Made by a program: the position numbers and the translations under genes
The notes under the pieces: generated by a model
Told to the model about the DNA's origin: nothing
The model's database searches: none
The model's input: the letters and a program-made list of their open reading frames with translations, nothing else
Shown here: in pieces, positions 26,224 to 34,554 of the stretch
Position numbering within the stretch: position 1 is the stretch's first letter
Layout of the letters: each line of letters begins with the position of its first letter
Assembly (NCBI GenBank): GCA_016235265.1
Contig: JACRLI010000004.1
Coordinates: 62,001 to 126,000, forward strand
DNA length: 64,000 nucleotides
Source: Candidatus Eisenbacteria bacterium
GTDB taxonomy: Bacteria; Eisenbacteria; RBG-16-71-46; JACRLI01
Direction of reading: 5' to 3'

Positions 26224-26706
26224 CTAGCGCTTGTAGCCGATCTTGCGCAGGAAGTCCTTCCGCCACACCACGCCCGCCGCGTCTTCGACGCCCAGCGGCG
26301 GCTGCCCGTCCACCACGCCCACCACGCCGCGCCCCGACGCGGTGGCCGCCACCAGGATCTCGGTGGGATTGGCCGTGGCGCAGTGCACCGTGCACACCTC
26401 CGCGCACTGCTTGACCGCGTTGAGCACGTTGATGGGGAACGCCTGCCGGAGCAGGATCACGAAGGTATGCCCCGCGCCGATGCGCCGCGCGTTGTCCGCG
26501 GCCGCGGCGCGCAGCTCGTCGTCGTTGCCCTCGGAGCGGACCAGCCGCGCCCCGGACGCCTCGCTGAAGGCGATCCCGTAGCGCCCGCCCGGCAGCGTGG
26601 TGGCACAGATCTCGTAGAGGTCCTCCACCGTCTTGATGAAGTGGGCGTGACCCACGATGACATTGGTGTCCGGCGGGAACTGGATCGGCACGGCTTCGAG
26701 TTGCAT
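26224..26706 (-). CDS. Adenosine-specific kinase family protein (PF04008)
   Basis: The 160 residues match the conserved stand-alone family: NVIVGHAHFIKTVEDLYE near the start, YGIAFSEASGARLVRSEGND, FVILLRQAFPINVLNAVKQC, and a terminal VVGVVDGQPPLGVED. The archaeal founding member was described as binding adenosine; bacterial roles are unsettled. The ATG at 26706 follows GGGGAGGAATGC. Confidence 0.85.
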   Translation of the reverse strand: MQLEAVPIQFPPDTNVIVGHAHFIKTVEDLYEICATTLPGGRYGIAFSEASGARLVRSEGNDDELRAAAADNARRIGAGHTFVILLRQAFPINVLNAVKQCAEVCTVHCATANPTEILVAATASGRGVVGVVDGQPPLGVEDAAGVVWRKDFLRKIGYKR

Positions 26707-26780
26707 GCATTCCTCCCCGGCGCGTGGCCGCGGGCCCGGGTGCGACGCGCCTCCCGCCTTTGTACCACATCCTGCGCGGG

Positions 26781-26902
26781 CGTGGCGAGTCTGCCCGGGA
26801 CTCGCGCGGAGGATTCGGCGGCCCTGCGCGCCGTGGCGTGCCGGCCCGGGACTCGCGCGGAGGCCTCGGCGGCCCTGCACGGCGTGACGCGCCGGTCCGG
26901 GC
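26781..26902. repeat. 51-base tandem repeat, 2.4 copies
   Basis: Units at 26781-26831 and 26832-26882 share the core CCCGGGACTCGCGCGGAGG and TCGGCGGCCCTGC. A partial third copy runs to about 26902. They lie in the 330-base gap between the kinase-family gene and hemH. The period is a multiple of 3, but no start or ribosome site makes a coding region credible. Confidence 0.85.
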
Positions 26903-26918
26903 GCGGTCCCTTTTCACC

Positions 26919-26948
26919 CCGCCCGCATCCTAGGTTGGGTGCGGGCGG
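26919..26948. promoter_or_regulatory. Hairpin upstream of hemH
   Basis: A 9-pair stem, CCGCCCGCA with TGCGGGCGG, encloses a 12-base loop containing CCTAGG. It lies directly before the hemH -35-like element, so it could be a protein site or a terminator of incoming transcription. Confidence 0.35.
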
Positions 26949-26977
26949 TTGCGTGCCCCCCAACCGTTCCCCATACT
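26949..26977 (+). promoter_or_regulatory. Sigma-70-type promoter candidate for hemH
   Basis: TTGCGT (26949-26954) and CATACT (26972-26977) have a 17-base spacer. The leader would be about 53 bases with GGAG before the hemH ATG. Confidence 0.4.
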
Positions 26978-27036
26978 CCCGCTGGAAGCTCGGAATCCCG
27001 GGACCTGGTCCCATACCCTACTCGGAGAACGCCCCG

Positions 27037-28011
27037 ATGAATTCCCGCTGCGTGCTGCTGCTCACCTACGGCGAGCCCCCCACGCCCGCTTTCGGCGACC
27101 AACTGAAGTACTCCTGGCGCATCCTGCTGGGCCTCACCCGCTCGGTGGCGCAGATCCCCAAGCCGGTGCTGCCGATCATCGCGCTCAAGCGAGGAATGGC
27201 GCGCAACAGGATGTGGACGGAGGAGAAGTACGGCTCGCCCCTGGAGCAGATCACCGAGCAGCAGGCCGGGCGGGTGCGCGCCGAGCTGGAACGGCTGGAC
27301 CCGGCCACGAGCTGGGACGTGCGGCCGGCCTACGAGTTCCGCGATCCGCTGCTGGTGGACGCCATCCGCGCCGTGCCCGCCGGGATGCCGGTGGACGTGG
27401 TGCCGATGTACGTGACCTGCTCGGCGTTCACCCACGATCTCTCGCGGCAGCTCCTGCGGGGACTCCCGCCGGCTGCCCTGGGCAATCGCACCGTGGAGGT
27501 GATGCCGCCGCTCGGCGAGCCGCGACTCGCGGGCGTGCTGGTGGACCACCTGCTGTCCGAGCTGCAGCGCGAGAACTTTCGCCCCGGCGCGGACTGCGCC
27601 CTGGTCCTCGCCGCGCACGGCACCCTCATGAGCCCCCCGCGCCCCTACGAGACCGGCCGGGTGGCCACCGAACGCCTTTATGGCCTGGTGCGCGATGCGC
27701 TGAAGGGACACTTCGGCAGGATCCAGAACTGCTGGCTCAACCACGTCTACGGAGGAGAATGGACCCGCCCCGCGGCCGACGAAGCCCTGGCCGACCTGGC
27801 GAAGGAGGGCTTCAAGCGGGTGGTGTACTACCCCTACGGCTTCCTGGCCGACAACGCCGAGAGCCAGCTCGAAGGCACCCAGGTCCTGCGAACCCAGACC
27901 GCCATGCAGACGCACCACGTGGCCTGCCTCAACGAGAACGCGGCGCTGGCGAAGCTGGTCGCGAGGCAGGTGGCCGGAAGGGTTCCGCTGAGGGCGAAGC
28001 GCGGGAGCTGA
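27037..28011 (+). CDS. hemH: Ferrochelatase
   Basis: HemH inserts ferrous iron into the porphyrin in the last part of heme synthesis. The 324 residues match the family length. They include an N-terminal VLLLTYGEPPTPAFGDQLKY, the Tyr/Pro-rich MYVTCSAFTHD region, the catalytic histidine in VLAAHGTLMSPPRPYE, and the acidic site YPYGFLADNAESQLEG. Whether it uses proto- or coproporphyrin cannot be told. It is convergent with hemN, the last gene of the heme operon. Confidence 0.88.
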   Translation: MNSRCVLLLTYGEPPTPAFGDQLKYSWRILLGLTRSVAQIPKPVLPIIALKRGMARNRMWTEEKYGSPLEQITEQQAGRVRAELERLDPATSWDVRPAYEFRDPLLVDAIRAVPAGMPVDVVPMYVTCSAFTHDLSRQLLRGLPPAALGNRTVEVMPPLGEPRLAGVLVDHLLSELQRENFRPGADCALVLAAHGTLMSPPRPYETGRVATERLYGLVRDALKGHFGRIQNCWLNHVYGGEWTRPAADEALADLAKEGFKRVVYYPYGFLADNAESQLEGTQVLRTQTAMQTHHVACLNENAALAKLVARQVAGRVPLRAKRGS

Positions 28012-28101
28012 GCCGCAGCCAGGCGGAGCAGGATGCGGAGCCGAGCGTGCCGCGTGGGCTTTACCTGCCCGGCCCGCTCGGAAGCGCGCGCCGCGACGAA
28101 G
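28012..28101. other. Convergent gap between hemH and hemN
   Basis: It contains a nested inverted repeat (CCGAGCG with CGCTCGG, inner GGGC-TTTACCT-GCCC). This may end transcription from both sides, although no T tract is present. Confidence 0.3.
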
Positions 28102-29496
28102 CTAAACCGTCCGCGAATACACCGGCTTGTCCGGCGTGACGTCCCTCAGGTACCGGTCGAAGTGCATCGCCACCAGCCGCACGAACAACCGGCCTTCCTC
28201 GGTGCACTCCAGCACCCCCGGCTCCACCCGCACCAGCCCGTCCTCCCCCGGCCCGCGCTTCAGCGCCTCCAGTTCCCTGGCGAACGTCTCCCCGAAGCGG
28301 ATGCCCCAGTGCTCTTCCAGTCGGGGGATGTCCACCCGGAAGTTGCACATGATCTGCATGATCACGTCGCGCCGCAGGGCGTCGTCGCCCACCATGGCGT
28401 AGCCGCGGTCCACCGGCGGCAGCCCCTTGTCCACGTTGCCGTAGTAGAAGGGCAGCTTCTTGGTGTTCTGCGCGAACGCGCCGCGCACGTCCCCGATGGA
28501 CGACACGCCGAGACCCACCTGGTCCACCGCGGGCATGACCGTGTAGCCCATGAAGTTCCGGTACAGGCGGCCCTCCTTCCGGGCCATCGCCAGCTCGTCG
28601 GTGACCACGGCGAAGTGATCCATGCCCACCTGCACGTAGTCCGAGGACAGGAAACTGTCGATGGCGGTGGCGAACAACTCGAACTTCACGTCGCGTGCGG
28701 GCAGGCCGGCGGGGTCGATGCCCTTCTGGTTGTGCTTGATCCAGGGCACGTAGGCGTAGGAGTAGCAGGCCACCCGGTCGGGCCGCAGCCCGGCCACCTG
28801 CTCCACGGTGTGCCGGAACGAATCGGGTGTCTGGTGCGGCAGGCCGTAGATCAGGTCCAGGTTGATGGAACTGAACCCGGCCTCGCGGCACCGATGGAAC
28901 AGGTCGCGCGTCATCTCGAAGGGCTGGATGCGGTTGACCGCCTCCTGCACCTGCGGGTCGAAGTCCTGCACGCCCATCGAAATCCGGTTCCAACCCAGCC
29001 GCCTCAGCAGCTCGACCTGCTCCTGGGTGGTGACGCGCGGGTCCACCTCGATGGCGATCTCGGCGTCGGGCGTGAACTCGAACTCCTCGCGCACGACCGC
29101 GTGGAGCTTCTCCATCTGGTCGGGCGTGAGATACGTGGGAGTGCCGCCGCCCCAGTGGTACTGGTTCACCTTGCGGCGCTTCCCGAGCAGCTTCGCGGTG
29201 AGGCGGATCTCGCGATGCAGGCTCTCGAGGTAGCGCGTGGACACCTCGGGCTTGCGGGTGATGATGACGTTGCAGCCGCAGAAGTAGCAGCGCTCCTCGC
29301 AGAACGGCAGGTGGATGTACATCGAGATGGGCTGGTCCACCAGCTCGGAGGCCTGCTGCAGGCGCTCCACGTACATTTCGGCGGTGAAGCCCTCGTGGAA
29401 CTCCACGGCCGTGGGGTAGGAAGTGTACCGGGGACCGGGTCGGTCGAAGCGGGCCAGGCGCTCCGCGGTGACGCGCACCGAGGATGAGCCGCTCAA
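28102..29496 (-). CDS. hemN: Oxygen-independent coproporphyrinogen III oxidase
   Basis: This radical-SAM enzyme turns coproporphyrinogen III into protoporphyrinogen IX. The 464 residues carry PGPRYTSYPTAVEFHE, the cluster motif CEERCYFCGC, HWGGGTPTYLTPDQM, and the C-terminal HemN domain (LRRDVIMQIMCNF). The chosen start is TTG at 29496: it overlaps the hemE stop (TTGA) and GGAGG lies 8 bases upstream. An ATG at 29511 without a ribosome site is the alternative. It is the last gene of the heme operon. Confidence 0.93.
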   Translation of the reverse strand: MSGSSSVRVTAERLARFDRPGPRYTSYPTAVEFHEGFTAEMYVERLQQASELVDQPISMYIHLPFCEERCYFCGCNVIITRKPEVSTRYLESLHREIRLTAKLLGKRRKVNQYHWGGGTPTYLTPDQMEKLHAVVREEFEFTPDAEIAIEVDPRVTTQEQVELLRRLGWNRISMGVQDFDPQVQEAVNRIQPFEMTRDLFHRCREAGFSSINLDLIYGLPHQTPDSFRHTVEQVAGLRPDRVACYSYAYVPWIKHNQKGIDPAGLPARDVKFELFATAIDSFLSSDYVQVGMDHFAVVTDELAMARKEGRLYRNFMGYTVMPAVDQVGLGVSSIGDVRGAFAQNTKKLPFYYGNVDKGLPPVDRGYAMVGDDALRRDVIMQIMCNFRVDIPRLEEHWGIRFGETFARELEALKRGPGEDGLVRVEPGVLECTEEGRLFVRLVAMHFDRYLRDVTPDKPVYSRTV

Positions 29497-30530
29497 GGTT
29501 GGTTCCTCCATTCGCGCACGGCGTCCACCAGCGCCTGCACCACGGCAGGGTCCGTGCCGGGCAGGATGCCGTGCCCCAGGTTCATGATATGCCCCGGCCG
29601 CCCGCCGTTGGAAGCCAGGATGGCCTTCGCGCGGCGCACCACCTCCGCGACGGGACCCAGCAGCGCGGCCGGGTCCAGGTTGCCCTGCACCGCGAGCTTC
29701 GGCCCGAGCACGTCTCGGGAGGTCCCCAGGTCGGCGCGGTAATCCAGTCCCACCACGTTCACCGGCAGCCGGCCGATCCGCTTCAGGGCGCCACACGTGC
29801 CCTGGGAGTAGTAAATGCGCGGCACGTCGCCCTTCACGCCGGCGAGCACCTCCTCCACCGGTCGGGCGGCGAACCGGTCGAACTCCTCGGGGCCCAGCAG
29901 GCCGGCGTGGGTGTCGAACAGCATGATGGCGTCGGCGCCGGCCTCGACCTGCGCCTGCAGGTACTCGGTGGTGGCCTGCGCCACCTTGCGCAGCAGGTCG
30001 GCGGCGCACGCGGGGTCCCTGAAGAGCAGCGACTTGATGCGCTCGAAGTTCCGCGAGCCCCCGCCCTCCACCATGTAGGTGGCCACGGTGAACGGCGCGC
30101 CCGCGAACCCGATCAGGGGCGCGCGGCCCTTCAGCCGCTCCCGGGCCTCGCGCACCGCCAGCGGCACGAACGTGGTGGCCTCGCGCACCCCCGCCACGGT
30201 GAGGCCGGCCACGGCCGCGGGGCCGTCCACGCGGGTGCGGAACACCGGGCCGGGGTTGAACTCCACGTCCACTCCCATGGCCTGCGCCACCACCAGGATG
30301 TCGCTGAAGATGATCGCCGCGTCCAGGCCGAAGCGGTCAATGGGCTGCAGCGTGGCCTCGGCGGCCAGCGCCGGGGTGCGGCAGATCTCCATGAAGTCGT
30401 GCTTCTCGCGCAGCGCGCGGTACTCGGGCAGGTAGCGCCCGGCCTGGCGCATGATCCACAGCGGAGTGCGATCCGCGGGCTCGCAGCGGCAGGTCTTCAG
30501 GAACAGCGGCGTCTCGAGCGCGGTCTTCAC
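29493..30530 (-). CDS. hemE: Uroporphyrinogen decarboxylase
   Basis: The enzyme removes four acetate carboxyls to give coproporphyrinogen III. The 345 residues contain the N-terminal signature TPLWIMRQAGRYLPEYR with the substrate Arg residues, the catalytic Asp in IFSDILVVAQAMG, GFAGAPFTVATYMVEG, and a terminal IMNLGHGILPGTDP. The GTG at 30530 overlaps the hemL stop (GTGA) and has GAGGGGG upstream. Confidence 0.95.
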   Translation of the reverse strand: MKTALETPLFLKTCRCEPADRTPLWIMRQAGRYLPEYRALREKHDFMEICRTPALAAEATLQPIDRFGLDAAIIFSDILVVAQAMGVDVEFNPGPVFRTRVDGPAAVAGLTVAGVREATTFVPLAVREARERLKGRAPLIGFAGAPFTVATYMVEGGGSRNFERIKSLLFRDPACAADLLRKVAQATTEYLQAQVEAGADAIMLFDTHAGLLGPEEFDRFAARPVEEVLAGVKGDVPRIYYSQGTCGALKRIGRLPVNVVGLDYRADLGTSRDVLGPKLAVQGNLDPAALLGPVAEVVRRAKAILASNGGRPGHIMNLGHGILPGTDPAVVQALVDAVREWRNQP

Positions 30531-31828
30531 GCGATCCCCCTCGCTTCCACCAGCGCCTCCGAGGCGGCGCGCAACGTGGCTTCGATTTCGTGGTCCGTGT
30601 GGGCGGCGGACAGGAACGCCGCCTCGAACGGCGAGGGCGGCAGGTACACGCCCCGCCTCAGCATCGCCGCGTGGAACGCGGCGAACTTCTTCCGGTCGGC
30701 GCGGCCCACCGAGCCCAGGTCGTCCACCGGCCCGGGTGCGAAGAACAGGGTGAACATGGAGCCCACCTGGTTCACGGTGACCTCCACCCCGGCCCGGGTC
30801 GCGGCCTCGCGCAGCCCGGCCGCCAGCCTGGCGGCCTGCGCCTCGGCCTTCTCGCACACCGGCTCGTGCTCCACCCGGGCCAGCGTGGCCAGCCCCGCGG
30901 CCACCGCCACCGGGTTGCCGGAGTTGGTGCCCGCCTGGTACACCGGTCCGCTGGGTGAGACGCGGTCCATCAGGTCCGCGCGCCCGCCGTAGGCGCCGAT
31001 GGGCAGCCCGCCGCCGATCACCTTGCCCAGCAGCGTGAGGTCGGGGCGGATGTGGTAGCGGCCCTGCGCGCCGCCCTTCGCGACGCGGAAGCCGGTCATC
31101 ACCTCGTCAAACACCAGCACCGCGCCCTCGCGGGTGCAGGCCTCGCGCAGGCCCTCCAGGAACCCGGGCCGCGGCGGGAGCACGCCGTAGTTGCCCACCA
31201 CCGGCTCCACGAACACCGCGGCCACCTGCCCGGGGTGCGCGCGGAACACCGCGTTCACCGAGTCCAGGTCGTTGTAGCGCGCGATGCGCGTCATGGCCGC
31301 CAGGGCGGCCGGCACGCCCGGCGAGTCGGGCACGTCCAGCGTGGCGGCGCCGCTGCCGGCGCGCACCAGGAACGAATCGCCGTGGCCGTGATAGCAGCCG
31401 TCGAACTTGAGGAACAGGTCGCGCCCGGTGGCCGCGCGGGCCAGCCGCAGCGCGCTCATGGCGGCCTCGGTGCCGGAGTTCACCAGCCGCACCCGCTCCA
31501 GCGAGGGCAGCAGGCGCAGCAGCGTCTCCGCCAGCGTCACCTCGGCCTCCGTGGAGGCGCCGAACACGATGCCGCGCGCGGCCTGCTCGGCCACGGCCCG
31601 CACCACGGAAGGGTCGCCGTGCCCCAGCAGCATGGGGCCCCACGCCAGCACGTAGTCCACGTAGCGGTGGCCGTCGGCGTCGAAGAGGTACGGGCCCTCG
31701 GCGTGGTCCATGAAGCGGGGCGTGCCGCCGACGGCGCGGAACGCGCGCACCGGGGAGTTCACCCCGCCGGGCATCAGCGCCCCGGCGCGGCGGAACAGCT
31801 CCTCGCTGCGGGGGATGGAGTCCTGCAT
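30527..31828 (-). CDS. hemL: Glutamate-1-semialdehyde 2,1-aminomutase
   Basis: This PLP enzyme forms 5-aminolevulinate in the C5 pathway. The 433 residues include PGGVNSPVRAFRAVGGTPRF, VNSGTEAAMSALRLARA, FDGCYHGHGDSFL, VFDEVMTGFRVA, and the PLP lysine in DLTLLGKVIGGGLPIGAYGG. The start overlaps the hemB stop by one base. With hemA it shows that heme precursors come from glutamyl-tRNA. Confidence 0.96.
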   Translation of the reverse strand: MQDSIPRSEELFRRAGALMPGGVNSPVRAFRAVGGTPRFMDHAEGPYLFDADGHRYVDYVLAWGPMLLGHGDPSVVRAVAEQAARGIVFGASTEAEVTLAETLLRLLPSLERVRLVNSGTEAAMSALRLARAATGRDLFLKFDGCYHGHGDSFLVRAGSGAATLDVPDSPGVPAALAAMTRIARYNDLDSVNAVFRAHPGQVAAVFVEPVVGNYGVLPPRPGFLEGLREACTREGAVLVFDEVMTGFRVAKGGAQGRYHIRPDLTLLGKVIGGGLPIGAYGGRADLMDRVSPSGPVYQAGTNSGNPVAVAAGLATLARVEHEPVCEKAEAQAARLAAGLREAATRAGVEVTVNQVGSMFTLFFAPGPVDDLGSVGRADRKKFAAFHAAMLRRGVYLPPSPFEAAFLSAAHTDHEIEATLRAASEALVEARGIA

Positions 31829-32796
31829 CACAGCTTCTCCGCCAGCTCGATGGCGTGGTAGGTGAGGATGATGTCCGCGCCGGCGCGGCGGATGGCGGTG
31901 AGGACCTCCAGCGCCACCCGCTCGGCGTCGATCCAGCCGCGCTCCCCCGCCGCCTTGATCATGGAGTACTCGCCGGAGACGTTGTAGGCGGCCACCGGCA
32001 CGCGGAACTCGTTCTTCACCCGCCAGATGATGTCCAGGTAGGCCAGCGCGGGCTTGACCATCACCGCGTCCGCGCCCTCCTCCAGGTCCAGGGCCACCTC
32101 GCTCAGCGCCTCGTCGGCGTTGGGCGGGTCCATCTGGTAGCCGCGGCGGTCGCCGGACTGCGGCGTGCTCTCCGCCGCCTCGCGGAACGGGCCGTAGAAG
32201 CCCGAGGCGTACTTGGCGGCGTAGGAGACGATGGGGGTGAGCTCGTGCCCGGCCTCGTCCAGCGCGGCGCGGATGGCGCCAATGCGGCCGTCCATCATGT
32301 CGGAGGGCGCGATGACGTCCGCGCCGGCGTTCGCGTAGGCCACCGAGGCCTTCGCCAGCAGCGGCAGCGTGGCATCGTTGTCCACGTAGCCGTCCTTGAG
32401 GATGCCGCAGTGGCCGTGGCTGGTGTACTCGCACATGCAGACGTCGGTCCACACGATGAGCTGCGGCAGCTCGGCCTTCAGCGCGCGCACCGTCTGCGGC
32501 ACGATGCCGTCGGCGGCGTAGCCCGCGGAGCCCACCGGGTCCTTCTTCTCGGGAATGCCGAAGAGGATCACCGAGCCCACCCCGCGCTTCACCGCCAGCG
32601 CGGCGGTGTCCAGCAGCCGGTCAATGGACTGCTGGTAGCAGCCGGGCATGGAACCCACGGGGTGCTCCACGTTCTCGCCCGGGCATGCGAACAGCGGCAG
32701 CACCAGCTGGCTTGGCGAAAGACGGGCCTCGCGCACCATGGCCCGCAGCTCGGGCGTGCGTCGGAAGCGCCTCATCCGGGTGATCGGAAAGCTCAT
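31828..32796 (-). CDS. hemB: Porphobilinogen synthase (5-aminolevulinate dehydratase)
   Basis: HemB condenses two 5-aminolevulinates. The 322 residues contain the zinc cysteine cluster WTDVCMCEYTSHGHCG, the lysine-containing SYAAKYASGFYGPFREA, and the second Schiff-base lysine in ADAVMVKPALAYLDI. The metal site is the zinc type. The ATG follows GGGAGGGGACG. There are 64 bases between it and the upstream hemD stop. Confidence 0.96.
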   Translation of the reverse strand: MSFPITRMRRFRRTPELRAMVREARLSPSQLVLPLFACPGENVEHPVGSMPGCYQQSIDRLLDTAALAVKRGVGSVILFGIPEKKDPVGSAGYAADGIVPQTVRALKAELPQLIVWTDVCMCEYTSHGHCGILKDGYVDNDATLPLLAKASVAYANAGADVIAPSDMMDGRIGAIRAALDEAGHELTPIVSYAAKYASGFYGPFREAAESTPQSGDRRGYQMDPPNADEALSEVALDLEEGADAVMVKPALAYLDIIWRVKNEFRVPVAAYNVSGEYSMIKAAGERGWIDAERVALEVLTAIRRAGADIILTYHAIELAEKL

Positions 32797-32860
32797 CGTC
32801 CCCTCCCTGCACGCGCGCGGCGTGCGTGACGCTCAAGTTCCGCAGGCGGACCCGTCCGCC

Positions 32861-33619
32861 CTACTCTTCGCCCAACACCTTTGCCAGCGCGGCGGCCACA
32901 CCGGCCCTGCCGGGGTCTGCCGCCCGCTCCACCCGCACCGCGCCCGCGGCGCGCAGCGCCGTCTCGGTGGTGCGGCCCGGAGCCACCGCCGGCAGCGCGG
33001 CCAGCGCCTTCCATCCACCCGGCCCCAGCGCGGCGCGAAGCGCCTCCACGCCGGAGGGCGAGGTGAACACCGCCGCCGCGACCCACCGCCGATCCAGGGC
33101 GGCGCGCAGCTGCTCCACGTCCGGCACCGCGTCCACGGTGCGGTAGACCTCCAGTTCGCGCACCTGGACGCCGGCCGCGCGCAGCGCATCCGGCAGCGTG
33201 CCCAGGGAGAGGTTGCCGCGCGGGAACAGCACCCGCGCCCCGGGCGCAAGGGTACGCAGCAGGTGCGCGGCCAGCGCCGCCGCACCCTGCGCCTCGCCCT
33301 GGGGCGGCACGTCCACGTCCAGGCCCGCCTCGCGCAGCGGCCGGGCGGTGGCACTGCCCACGGCGGCCAGCCGCACCCGCGGCGCGGGGCGCATCGCGCC
33401 CAGCACCGCGGCCACGGCCTCGGCCGCCCGCGCGCTGGTCACCGCCACCGCGTCCGGCGCCGGCCCGGCGCGCAGCGCCTCCGCCAGCGCATCGCTGTCG
33501 GCGCCCGGCTCGAAGCGGATCGCGGGCACCACCAGCGCGGCACAGCCCGCCGCGGCGAGGACCACCTCCTCCGGGCCACCCGCCTCCGGCGGGCGCGGGA
33601 ACAGCACCAGCCGGCTCAT
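32861..33619 (-). CDS. hemD: Uroporphyrinogen III synthase
   Basis: The 252-residue protein shows the loose two-lobe HemD fold: VTSARAAEAVAAVLGAM, LAAVGSATARPLREAG, VLFPRGNLSLGTLPDALRA, and VFTSPSGVEALRAAL. HemD sequences diverge widely, so the call leans on the order hemC-hemD-hemB. It starts 5 bases after the hemC stop. Confidence 0.88.
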   Translation of the reverse strand: MSRLVLFPRPPEAGGPEEVVLAAAGCAALVVPAIRFEPGADSDALAEALRAGPAPDAVAVTSARAAEAVAAVLGAMRPAPRVRLAAVGSATARPLREAGLDVDVPPQGEAQGAAALAAHLLRTLAPGARVLFPRGNLSLGTLPDALRAAGVQVRELEVYRTVDAVPDVEQLRAALDRRWVAAAVFTSPSGVEALRAALGPGGWKALAALPAVAPGRTTETALRAAGAVRVERAADPGRAGVAAALAKVLGEE

Positions 33620-33624
33620 ATCGC

Positions 33625-34554
33625 TCAGGCCTTCGGCGGAGGGGGGATCACCGGGGCCAGCTTCAGCAGCTCCTCGGCGCCCTGGGCCCGCAATTTGTCG
33701 GAAACGGCCCGCCCCACCGCCTCGGGGTCGCTCGCCGGGCCGGAACCGGTGGCGCGCACCACCTGGCTGCCGTCGGGCGAGCACGCGATGCCGTCCAGGG
33801 TCAGCGTGCCGCCCTCCACGCGCGCCCATGCGCCCAGCGGCAGGCGGCACCCACCGCCCAGCGAGCGCAGCAGTTCGCGCTCGGCGCGCGCCGCCACGAA
33901 GGCGGCCGCGTCGGTCAGCTTCTCCACCGCCGCGCGGGTGGCGCGGTCGGCCTCGCGCGTCTCCAGGCCCAGCGCGCCCTGCGCCACGGCGGGCAGCATC
34001 ACCGAGGGCTCGAAGATCTCGGTCACCTTGTCGGCCAGGCCCAGGCGCTTCAGGCCGGCGAGCGCCAGCACGATGGCGTCGCACTGGCCCTCCTCCACCT
34101 TGCGCAGGCGCGTGGGCACGTTCCCGCGCACTTCCACGCACCTGAGGTCGGGCCGCGCGTGCAGCACCTGCGCCGAACGACGCAGCGACGAGGTGGCCAC
34201 GGTGCTCCCGGCGGGCAGCTCGGCCAGCTTCGCTCCGCTGCGGCTCACCAGCACGTCGCGCACGTCCTCGCGCGCGGGCACGGCCGCCAGCACCAGGCCC
34301 TCCGGCAGCACCGTCGGCAGGTCCTTGAGCGAGTGCACCGCGAGATCCACCTGCTCGCGCAGCAGCGCCTCCTCCAGCTCGCGGGTGAACGCGCCCAGGC
34401 CGGCGATCTCGGCCAGCGGGCGGTCCACGTGCTTGTCGCCGGAGGTCTTCAGCTCCACCAGGTCCACCGGGGACTCGCCCGCGGAGCGCAGCAGCGCCGC
34501 GATGTGGCGCGACTGCGCCAGCGCCAGCGCGCTACCCCTCGTTCCGATCCTCAT
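33625..34554 (-). CDS. hemC: Hydroxymethylbilane synthase (porphobilinogen deaminase)
   Basis: The 309 residues have IGTRGSALALAQS, the catalytic Asp in DLAVHSLKDLPT, the Arg-rich VATSSLRRSAQVLHARPDL, and the dipyrromethane cofactor cysteine in LGGGCRLPLGA. It builds the linear tetrapyrrole from porphobilinogen. Its ATG lies 23 bases inside the end of hemA, so the two are coupled. Confidence 0.96.
   Translation of the reverse strand: MRIGTRGSALALAQSRHIAALLRSAGESPVDLVELKTSGDKHVDRPLAEIAGLGAFTRELEEALLREQVDLAVHSLKDLPTVLPEGLVLAAVPAREDVRDVLVSRSGAKLAELPAGSTVATSSLRRSAQVLHARPDLRCVEVRGNVPTRLRKVEEGQCDAIVLALAGLKRLGLADKVTEIFEPSVMLPAVAQGALGLETREADRATRAAVEKLTDAAAFVAARAERELLRSLGGGCRLPLGAWARVEGGTLTLDGIACSPDGSQVVRATGSGPASDPEAVGRAVSDKLRAQGAEELLKLAPVIPPPPKA

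Noticed and set aside
26138..26227. 29-codon frame starting at the ATGA after the holin-like gene
   Set aside because: Pro/Ala/Arg low-complexity sequence overlapping the end of the next gene; no sign of selection.
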